From NCBI GenBank assembly GCA_017453705.1, contig JAFTEK010000064.1:1-5724 (forward strand): a stretch of 5,724 nt of DNA, in the 5' to 3' direction. Both the position numbers and the translations under genes were made by a program. The notes beneath the pieces are model-generated. The model saw nothing but the letters and a program-made list of their open reading frames with translations, was not told where the DNA came from and ran no database searches. This DNA is from Treponema sp. (lineage in GTDB: Bacteria > Spirochaetota > Spirochaetia > Treponematales > Treponemataceae). Every line of letters starts with the position of its first letter. Position 1 is the first letter of the stretch. This document shows positions 1 through 4,081 of this stretch, piece after piece.

Positions 1-5
1 AAACG

Positions 6-28
6 TGCAAAAGTAACCGACTTTTGCA
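6..28. repeat. Perfect 9-bp inverted repeat, possible terminator hairpin of an upstream gene
   Basis: The arms TGCAAAAGT (6-14) and ACTTTTGCA (20-28) are perfectly complementary around a 5-nt loop, AACCG. The 5' arm carries an A-run and the 3' arm a T-run, as in bidirectional terminators, but the stem is AT-rich and no separate T-tract follows. A gene ending left of the window would be the natural client. The right arm and the bases after it (19-35) resemble the right arm of the larger hairpin before hisC (4027-4043). The inverted repeat is seen directly; the terminator role is inferred. Confidence 0.4.
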
Positions 29-47
29 ACTGGCTCATGGCCATAAT

Positions 48-155
48 ATGTTCTAATGTACAACTACAAAATGTTCTAATGTACGACTACAAAATGTTCT
101 AATGTACGACTACAAAATGTTCTAATGTACGACTACAAAATGTTCTAATATACGA
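48..155. repeat. 23-bp tandem repeat array, four full units plus a partial fifth
   Basis: Units start at 48, 71, 94 and 117, each 23 bp and opening with ATGTTCTAATGTAC. A fifth unit starting at 140 keeps about 11 bases before diverging. Units 2-4 are identical; unit 1 differs by one base (A for G at 62). Every full unit contains the dyad TGTA-N4-TACA (57-68, 80-91, 103-114, 126-137), and the single difference falls in its centre, so the arms are intact. Each unit also contains TGTTCTAAT, close to an extended -10 sequence. The array ends at the promoter region of the following gene, so it could be a protein-binding array or promoter spacer. There are no spacers, so it is not a CRISPR. Function unknown. 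Confidence 0.9.
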
Positions 156-161
156 TATATT
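147..161 (+). promoter_or_regulatory. Candidate -10 region of the NusG-domain-II gene inside a small dyad
   Basis: AATATA (147-152) and TATATT (156-161) form a perfect 6-bp dyad around CGA. The right arm is a plausible -10 hexamer lying 12 nt before the ATG at 174. No convincing -35 is visible 16-18 bp upstream, where the sequence is repeat-derived (CTACAA or similar). Nearby frames of the same AT-rich run, such as TATTAT at 158, would serve equally well, so the exact hexamer is uncertain. If correct, transcription would begin only about 5-6 nt before the start codon. Confidence 0.35.
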
Positions 162-173
162 ATATAGAAGAAA

Positions 174-545
174 ATGAAGCTAAATTCGATCAAAATTCTT
201 GATATCCCAGTCTTACTGCTCTTTATCGCCATTCTTACAGCTTCGATACTTATGCTCAGGAAAGGCGGGGCGGACGAAAGCCAGCTTATTGTCAGGACAC
301 CGGAGGGGGAATTTGTCTACCCCCTGTCCAAAGACGCTGTATACGATATTGAAGGAGCCGTCGGCACGAGCAAGATAGAGGTTTTGGGCGGAAAAGCCCG
401 CTTTCTGGATTCCCCCTGCCCCGGCAAAACCTGCGTCCTTTCAGGCTATCTGTCGGAACCGGGAGCCTGGGCAGCCTGCCTTCCAAACGAGGTATTCATC
501 CGTATAGAAGGCAAAAAACAGGAGCTGGATGCAATAGCCCAGTAG
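174..545 (+). CDS. NusG domain II family membrane-anchored protein
   Basis: This 123-residue protein has an N-terminal transmembrane anchor (about residues 11-28, after a short Lys-containing leader) and a small beta-rich domain outside the membrane. The domain matches the NusG domain II family (DUF1312 type). Its signature is the stretch Ser-Pro-Cys-Pro-Gly-Lys-Thr-Cys (Cys82, Cys87) followed by Ala-Cys-Leu-Pro-Asn (Cys102) and a closing strand Val-Phe-Ile-Arg-Ile. Length is typical. Despite the name, these proteins are not transcription factors; their role is unknown, and they are often found near redox or cofactor genes. The conserved cysteines suggest a disulfide or redox role, which is inference. 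The start at 174 leaves only a weak GAAG (167-170) three bases before the ATG, so ribosome recruitment by Shine-Dalgarno is poor. The gene stands alone and converges on the methyltransferase. Confidence 0.85.
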   Translation: MKLNSIKILDIPVLLLFIAILTASILMLRKGGADESQLIVRTPEGEFVYPLSKDAVYDIEGAVGTSKIEVLGGKARFLDSPCPGKTCVLSGYLSEPGAWAACLPNEVFIRIEGKKQELDAIAQ

Positions 546-581
546 CCACTGCACTGGGTGCAGGCTCCCTAATTCTTTCTT
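544..581 (+). terminator. Candidate weak intrinsic terminator after the NusG-domain-II gene
   Basis: CTGCAC (549-554), loop TGG, and GTGCAG (558-563) form a 6-bp hairpin just after the TAG stop. AGCC (544-547) and GGCT (563-566) can extend an alternative stem. A pyrimidine- and T-rich run (ATTCTTTCTT, 572-581) follows a few bases later and overlaps the 3' end of the methyltransferase gene on the other strand. Stem and T-tract are not directly adjacent, so the call is tentative. On the minus strand no T-run follows, so it is unlikely to terminate the methyltransferase transcript. Confidence 0.35.
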
Positions 582-1333
582 ATTATCCAGTAATAGGCCG
601 TGGTCTCCCGCCTGTTGTGCAAGTTCCACTTCCACATATCATCCCTTTCCAGGACTGTAAAAGCCGAGCCCGGCAGGTACTGGGCAAAAAAGGCATCATA
701 TTCAGCGATGCTCCGGTAAATGGCACTGTAATTGCTGGTCAGCTCGTCCGAATAGGTCTCGTTCAGCGTCAGACGCTCTGTAAAGCCGACCGACTCCTTG
801 AGATAGGCAATTCCGGCGGGAGCCAGGAGTTTGTTAACGCTGTCCAGGCAGCTAGCAATATCCTCGTCGTTTATGTACATCATCACGCCATTGACAAGGA
901 TTACATCAAATCCAGCTTCCTTAAGCTCATCCGGCAGGACGGAAAGAATATCCTGGAATCTTCCACAGTAAAAACGGCAGTTGGAATGGGAAGCCGTGTT
1001 CTTTCTGGCCATATCAAGCAAGCCCGCCGTGTAGTCCACCCCGACGTAAATGCCCTCGGACGAGATTGTGCCCATGAACCCCTCGGTAGCCCAGCGAGCA
1101 ACACCGCAGCCTATGTCCAGAACCCTGCTGCCCCGCCTGAGATTGAGCAGGGGCAGAATCTTATCCTTCTCGTAGCGATCCCTCTCCAAGGCCAGCTCCG
1201 GGTGCTTGTCCTGATAATTCACGTAATTGTATAGGTAGGGCAGCTTCTTCTCACATCGCCTGTCAAAGAAGCTCTTGACCTCGCTCTCGTTTATGTCAAT
1301 TTTCGCTCCAACGACCCTGTGCTTGTCTTCCAT
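569..1333 (-). CDS. Class I SAM-dependent methyltransferase, substrate unknown
   Basis: This 254-residue cytosolic protein has a Rossmann-type methyltransferase core. Motif I is Val-Leu-Asp-Ile-Gly-Cys-Gly (residues 71-77), which binds SAM. Acidic Asp100, at the end of the second strand (Tyr-Val-Gly-Val-Asp), should contact the SAM ribose. The strand Phe-Asp-Val-Ile-Leu-Val-Asn (142-148) with the following Gly-Val-Met-Met-Tyr-Ile is the motif IV region. An N-terminal extension (about 22-62) has the Phe-Phe-Asp-Arg-Arg and Asn-Tyr-Gln-Asp-Lys-His-Pro-Glu-Leu pattern seen in small-molecule or sugar methyltransferases of the Methyltransf_25 type. The C-terminal lid is aromatic-rich (Met-Trp-Lys-Trp-Asn). 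No neighbour indicates the substrate. The ATG at 1333 has no Shine-Dalgarno but lies 11 nt after a consensus -10, and no alternative in-frame start is evident before the conserved region. Its 3' end lies 23 bp from the convergent gene. Confidence 0.85.
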   Translation of the reverse strand: MEDKHRVVGAKIDINESEVKSFFDRRCEKKLPYLYNYVNYQDKHPELALERDRYEKDKILPLLNLRRGSRVLDIGCGVARWATEGFMGTISSEGIYVGVDYTAGLLDMARKNTASHSNCRFYCGRFQDILSVLPDELKEAGFDVILVNGVMMYINDEDIASCLDSVNKLLAPAGIAYLKESVGFTERLTLNETYSDELTSNYSAIYRSIAEYDAFFAQYLPGSAFTVLERDDMWKWNLHNRRETTAYYWIIRKN

Positions 1334-1344
1334 ATATGCGTCAG

Positions 1345-1373
1345 ATTATAGTGTATTATGGGGCAAAGGTCAA
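1345..1373 (-). promoter_or_regulatory. Sigma-70-type promoter of the methyltransferase gene
   Basis: Read on the minus strand, TTGACC (1373-1368), a 17-bp spacer and TATAAT (1350-1345) form a near-consensus housekeeping promoter. The -10 ends 11 nt before the ATG, so the predicted transcript start is about 5 nt upstream of the start codon, with no room for a ribosome binding site. The -35 lies inside an 11-bp sequence repeated at 1445-1455. Confidence 0.75.
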
Positions 1374-1375
1374 AG
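1365..1375. repeat. 11-bp direct repeat AAAGGTCAAAG, left copy
   Basis: This 11-mer recurs exactly at 1445-1455, 80 bp away, and the two copies bracket the perfect inverted repeat at 1403-1441. The left copy contains the -35 of the methyltransferase promoter; the right copy contains the stop codon of the aminopeptidase gene. Such short flanking repeats could be an insertion footprint or a small local duplication; chance cannot be excluded. Confidence 0.6.
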
Positions 1376-1402
1376 GACTGGGCGCACAAGCCGCTTGCTT
1401 TT

Positions 1403-1441
1403 GAAGTGCTGATTAATGTCTCCTATATTAATCAGCACTTC
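1403..1441. terminator. Perfect 15-bp inverted repeat after the aminopeptidase gene, possible terminator
   Basis: The arms at 1403-1417 (GAAGTGCTGATTAAT) and 1427-1441 are perfectly complementary around a 9-nt loop. The structure begins 8 nt past the aminopeptidase stop codon and ends before the methyltransferase promoter, the expected place for a terminator on the minus strand. No U-tract follows on either strand: the minus strand continues AAAAGCAAGCGG, and the plus strand CCCTAAAGG. It may instead block 3'-5' exonucleases or be an operator or small mobile palindrome. The repeat itself is certain; the role is inferred. Confidence 0.55.
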
Positions 1442-1444
1442 CCT

Positions 1445-1455
1445 AAAGGTCAAAG
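1445..1455. repeat. 11-bp direct repeat AAAGGTCAAAG, right copy
   Basis: This is an exact copy of 1365-1375. It spans the end of the aminopeptidase reading frame: the TGA stop reads from 1452 to 1450 on the minus strand. Confidence 0.6.
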
Positions 1456-2562
1456 CTTAAGCTCCCCGCCTTCCATGATGATACGGGAACTGCCATCCTG
1501 GTAGCTAACAGCTATAGTCGGGCAGCGAACAATGCCGTCAAAGTGAATCAGGGCAGGAGCATCTCCGTCGTAGTTCTCTCCAATCGCAAAATGGCAGGTA
1601 CGGAAAGCCTTCTCATCCTCCAGCATATTTCCGGTAATGGAGGCCGCAGGATTGAGCCCTATTCCAAGCTCCCCGATGTTGCGGGCGTTCCTCTTATAGG
1701 TTGCCCCCTGCTCCTCGCTGAATTTCTTTTTGCTGACCATAGCCAAGGCCTCGCTCTCCGCCGCCGTTATGTCCTTGAGCAGGCGGTCTGCCTCAGCCCC
1801 TCCCTTTATGGAGCTTACGAATCCAGATGTGACTTCTACTTCTATCGGGCTGGAAAGCATTGCGTCCCCCGTCGCAAAGGTCATGCTTCCGTCAAAGACT
1901 ATCTTTCCTTCACAGCTGCCCACGACCGGACTTATAAAGGTCTCTCCCGCCGGGATGTTGCCACCGGAGCCAGGGGTGGAAAAGTCACCGTTGTCCACCA
2001 TCGCCTTTCTACCGGCAAGTCCAACCATGATATCAGTTCCTGCCGGAGAGGTGACGTGGACGCTGACAGCCCCCTCGTAGCATTTGCTTATAGCCCGGCA
2101 GCGGTCAGCCAGGAGCTTGTAATCTATGTTCACAGTGCGGTTGAACATATCCTCGCTTAAGCCCGGAGTCCAAACCGCGCGGACTGCCTTCCTTCCGGAA
2201 AGCAGCCAGTCAAACGTACTGTCAAAGGACTGGCTTTTTCCGTCAGACTCAACGATATATGGCTTTTCCAAAGCCTGCCTGTCTTTGCCAAGCTTACCGG
2301 CAGATATGGAGAGAATCATCTCAGGCTCGCTCTTTATCGCCCCTATAACAGCTTGTTCAGCAAAGTCCATAGAGGATTTCTTTGGCTGGAAAACCAGGGT
2401 AGGGCTGGCTCCCGCCTCTATAAAGGCAGTGTACAGCTCCTGGGCAATCACATTTGTTTCTGGATTTGCTATAATCAGGGCACGCTCGCCCTTCTTGGCT
2501 TTAAGCACTTCCTGCACTACGGTCTGGGAAGGCAGCAGTTCTTTCTTTGAAAAAAGTCCCAT
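1450..2562 (-). CDS. M29-family (aminopeptidase T / AmpS-like) metallopeptidase
   Basis: This 370-residue cytosolic protein resembles the short form of the M29 (COG2309) aminopeptidases, which release N-terminal residues from peptides using two metal ions. The expected ligand pattern is present in order: Glu207 in Pro-Ala-Gly-Glu-Thr-Phe, Glu298 in Asn-Ile-Gly-Glu-Leu-Gly-Ile-Gly, His324 in Thr-Cys-His-Phe-Ala-Ile-Gly, and His340-Phe-Asp342. The N-terminal half (residues 10-130) is the Rossmann-like domain with the Leu-Ile-Ile-Ala-Asn-Pro-Glu strand and the Pro-Glu-Met-Ile-Leu-Ser pattern of the family. No signal peptide is present. Substrate preference cannot be read from the sequence. The ATG at 2562 has no Shine-Dalgarno and sits 6 nt after a -10-like hexamer. 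The gene diverges from the secreted esterase-fold gene and appears to be its own transcription unit. Confidence 0.85.
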   Translation of the reverse strand: MGLFSKKELLPSQTVVQEVLKAKKGERALIIANPETNVIAQELYTAFIEAGASPTLVFQPKKSSMDFAEQAVIGAIKSEPEMILSISAGKLGKDRQALEKPYIVESDGKSQSFDSTFDWLLSGRKAVRAVWTPGLSEDMFNRTVNIDYKLLADRCRAISKCYEGAVSVHVTSPAGTDIMVGLAGRKAMVDNGDFSTPGSGGNIPAGETFISPVVGSCEGKIVFDGSMTFATGDAMLSSPIEVEVTSGFVSSIKGGAEADRLLKDITAAESEALAMVSKKKFSEEQGATYKRNARNIGELGIGLNPAASITGNMLEDEKAFRTCHFAIGENYDGDAPALIHFDGIVRCPTIAVSYQDGSSRIIMEGGELKL

Positions 2563-2568
2563 GCCGCT

Positions 2569-2597
2569 ATACTAGCACAAAAGGCATTGAAAATCAA
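2569..2597 (-). promoter_or_regulatory. Candidate promoter of the aminopeptidase gene, predicted leaderless
   Basis: On the minus strand, TTGATT (2597-2592), a 17-bp spacer ending in TGC, and TAGTAT (2574-2569) form a plausible extended -10 promoter. Only 6 nt (AGCGGC) separate the -10 from the ATG, placing the predicted +1 at the A of the start codon. The -35 is almost back to back with the -35 candidate of the divergent gene (2599-2604). Confidence 0.6.
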
Positions 2598-2598
2598 T

Positions 2599-2627
2599 TT
2601 GACGGAAGCTCAGAAAATTTTTGTAAA
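2599..2627 (+). promoter_or_regulatory. Candidate promoter of the secreted esterase-fold gene
   Basis: TTGACG (2599-2604), a 17-bp spacer and TGTAAA (2622-2627) give a -35 matching 5 of 6 consensus bases and a weaker -10 matching 4 of 6. The predicted leader is about 90 nt and AT-rich, unlike the other transcripts in the window. Confidence 0.45.
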
Positions 2628-2637
2628 AACAAGCTCC

Positions 2638-2652
2638 ATTTCGTTACGAAAT
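2638..2652. promoter_or_regulatory. Operator-like 15-bp palindrome in the leader
   Basis: ATTTCGT and ACGAAAT are perfect 7-bp arms around a single T (2645). It lies a few bases after the predicted transcript start of the secreted esterase-fold gene, a common place for a repressor site, though as RNA it could form a small hairpin. No regulator gene is visible in the window. The palindrome is seen directly; the operator role is inferred. Confidence 0.35.
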
Positions 2653-2681
2653 CACAAATTGTTGTTTATTTTATTGAGGAT

Positions 2682-2703
2682 TTTCGATTTAAATTTCGAT
2701 TTA
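2682..2703 (+). repeat. 10-bp direct repeat TTTCGATTTA in the leader
   Basis: TTTCGATTTA occurs at 2682-2691 and again at 2694-2703, offset by 12 bp, just upstream of the Shine-Dalgarno. It could be a binding site or simply AT-rich leader sequence; no function is assigned. Confidence 0.4.
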
Positions 2704-2710
2704 TGATAAT

Positions 2711-2716
2711 GGAGGA
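2711..2716 (+). promoter_or_regulatory. Shine-Dalgarno GGAGGA that fixes the start at 2724
   Basis: GGAGGA lies 7 nt before the ATG at 2724. In-frame ATGs at 2703 and 2709 lie upstream of or overlap this motif, so they cannot use it, and a signal peptide begins directly at 2724. Confidence 0.8.
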
Positions 2717-2723
2717 AGATAAC

Positions 2724-3959
2724 ATGAAGTGCTTTGGAAAAAAGAGTTTTTACAGCTCACTTGTCCTGATGGCAGGCCTTTGCATGGCGGCATCAGCGGC
2801 ATCAGTAAAGCAGATTCCCGCAAACGAGGGCATAAAGGAGGTTTCTGTCAATTCAGACCTCTTCATTGACGGGGTTAAAGCTTCGTCAATAACGCTCTCC
2901 TATACCAAGAACATCCTGCCATCATCCGTAACCATCGATGACTACAGGGTTGACGGGCGCGTCATAAAGGAAGTCTCCGTCAAAGGCAAGGATGTAACCC
3001 TGACGCTGGACTGCTCCAACAAGATGGAAAGCGAACCTGACTGGAATTCACTGGAAGACTTGCCTTACGAGACCAAGCTTACTGTGACACAGACGGGAGA
3101 AGTCCTGTCAAGCAACTCCAAGACGGCCTTTATAGGTTCATACAGCGTGATTACACCAAACATCTCCAGCCCGGAACTTGTCGAAAAGTTCGCGGAAAAG
3201 AGCTTTATCTATAACAAGACCAACCTGAAGTTCCGCTACAATATATACATGCCGGAAAACTATTTGTCAGGCTGGAACTATCCCCTTGTCGTGTTCATAG
3301 GTGACGATCATGTTGTCTCCGATGCCCCCAAGGCAGTCCTTTTGCAGGGACAGGGAGGGACTATCTGGGCCAGCGGCCAGGAGCAGTCCAAGCACAAGTG
3401 CATTGTAATCGCCATCCAATACCTGCGGTCAAACGAACAGGAGCACGGCAAGCTGGTAGCTGAGGACGGCAGCGTCACAGAGGCCATCTCTGCCATCAAG
3501 GAACTCATTGACAGCATCGGCAAAAGCAACAGGGTTGACGGAGGCAGGGTGTACGGAGTAGGACAGGGAGAAGGCGCAAACGCACTTATGACCCTCGCCG
3601 AAAACTATCCCGACCTCTTTGCCGGAATGTTGCTGGTGGCCCCCCAGAAACAGGTCGCCAACCCATCCAAGCTTGCAGGACAAAAGATTTGGCTGCAGGT
3701 CAGCGAAGGGGATTCTGCCGCATATTCACGTGCCAACCTGCTCACCGACGCATGGGAGAGCGCAGGTGCCCAAGTAGCATACGGCAAGTGGAAGGCCGGG
3801 GAGGATGCCAAGCTGTCTGAATCTGCGGCAAAGACAATCATTGCCCAGAAAGCCCCCATAAATTGCGGCATATTCGAAGGCGGAAACCATCCTTATACAT
3901 GGACCCGCACCTATGAAATCGAAAGCATAAGGGACTGGCTCTTCCGCCAGCACCGGTAG
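2724..3959 (+). CDS. Secreted Ig-like plus alpha/beta-hydrolase (esterase-fold) protein lacking the nucleophile serine
   Basis: This 411-residue protein starts with a Sec signal peptide: basic residues at 2-7, a hydrophobic core at about 11-22, and likely cleavage after Ala-Ser-Ala near residue 25. An Ig-like beta domain (about 28-150) follows, then an alpha/beta-hydrolase domain (about 165-411) of the PHB-depolymerase or acetyl-xylan-esterase-like kind. Its marks are the Tyr-Asn-Ile-Tyr-Met-Pro-Glu-Asn-Tyr entry strand, Tyr-Pro-Leu-Val-Val-Phe, and an elbow region followed by Tyr-Pro-Asp-Leu-Phe-Ala. Asp330 (Val-Ser-Glu-Gly-Asp) and His389 (Asn-His-Pro-Tyr-Thr-Trp) fit the acid and histidine of the triad. 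The elbow reads Gly-Gln-Gly-Glu-Gly (280-284), with Gly282 where Ser is expected, so hydrolysis is doubtful. It may bind ligand without cleaving. The frame is intact with normal codon use, so it is not an evident pseudogene. Export suggests a periplasmic or extracellular place of action. Confidence 0.8.
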   Translation: MKCFGKKSFYSSLVLMAGLCMAASAASVKQIPANEGIKEVSVNSDLFIDGVKASSITLSYTKNILPSSVTIDDYRVDGRVIKEVSVKGKDVTLTLDCSNKMESEPDWNSLEDLPYETKLTVTQTGEVLSSNSKTAFIGSYSVITPNISSPELVEKFAEKSFIYNKTNLKFRYNIYMPENYLSGWNYPLVVFIGDDHVVSDAPKAVLLQGQGGTIWASGQEQSKHKCIVIAIQYLRSNEQEHGKLVAEDGSVTEAISAIKELIDSIGKSNRVDGGRVYGVGQGEGANALMTLAENYPDLFAGMLLVAPQKQVANPSKLAGQKIWLQVSEGDSAAYSRANLLTDAWESAGAQVAYGKWKAGEDAKLSESAAKTIIAQKAPINCGIFEGGNHPYTWTRTYEIESIRDWLFRQHR

Positions 3960-3976
3960 GCATATGACCTGAGCCT

Positions 3977-4038
3977 GTTTCAAAGAGTCCACGGCAATCG
4001 CATTGTTGCAAGCAACACTGTGCCGTGACTTTTGAAAC
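3977..4038. terminator. Two-tier hairpin between the esterase-fold gene and hisC, probable terminator
   Basis: The outer arms at 3977-3996 and 4021-4038 pair over 18 bp (GTTTCAAA, AGTC, ACGGCA with their complements), interrupted by single-base bulges at 3985 and 3990. The 24-nt loop contains a second perfect hairpin: TGTTGC (4004-4009), AA, GCAACA (4012-4017). The GC-rich core is followed by GACTTTTG, giving a T4 run inside the outer arm. It begins 17 nt after the TAG stop and ends before the hisC promoter candidate, which fits a terminator. A repeat element or RNA-level structure remains possible. Confidence 0.55.
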
Positions 4039-4046
4039 TGCCTATC

Positions 4047-4075
4047 TTGTTCAGATCAGGCATTTACAGTACAAT
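4047..4075 (+). promoter_or_regulatory. Candidate promoter of hisC, predicted leaderless
   Basis: TTGTTC (4047-4052), a 17-bp spacer and TACAAT (4070-4075) form a reasonable promoter; the -10 matches 5 of 6 consensus bases. Only GGGAAC separates the -10 from the ATG at 4082, so the predicted transcript start coincides with the start codon. The GGGA at 4076-4079 is only 2 nt from the ATG, too close for a normal Shine-Dalgarno, and would not be in the mRNA if this promoter is used. Confidence 0.55.
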
Positions 4076-4081
4076 GGGAAC

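Noticed and set aside
121..149. Each 23-bp unit acting as a complete promoter through TGTTCTAAT
   Set aside because: An extended -10-like sequence is present in each unit, but no -35 resembling TTGACA lies at the right distance; kept only as a remark.
48..155. CRISPR array
   Set aside because: The units are contiguous 23-bp copies with no unique spacers, and no cas gene is in view.
617..1234. Plus-strand open frame of 205 codons antisense to the methyltransferase
   Set aside because: It has no recognisable domain, and the minus-strand frame has clear methyltransferase motifs; it is a shadow of that gene.
1543..2160. Plus-strand open frame antisense to the aminopeptidase
   Set aside because: It has no family resemblance or ribosome binding site, and it lies opposite a gene with the full M29 ligand set.
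2547..2723. N-terminal extension of the secreted protein starting at 2547
   Set aside because: It would run through the divergent gene start and the AT-rich promoter region; the Shine-Dalgarno and signal peptide both point to 2724.
2724..2800. Lipoprotein signal at Cys20 of the secreted protein
   Set aside because: The residues before Cys20 (Ala-Gly-Leu) lack the small residue needed at -1, even by loose spirochaetal lipobox rules; a signal peptidase I site (Ala-Ser-Ala) follows closely.
3561..3575. Sequencing error explaining the missing serine in the esterase-fold protein
   Set aside because: GGA is not one base from TCN or AGC/AGT serine codons, and the reading frame and surrounding motif are clean, so a single-base error is unlikely.
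4025..4081. GTG start for hisC at 4025
   Set aside because: The codon is inside the hairpin arm, has no ribosome binding site, and adds residues unlike the HisC N-terminus.
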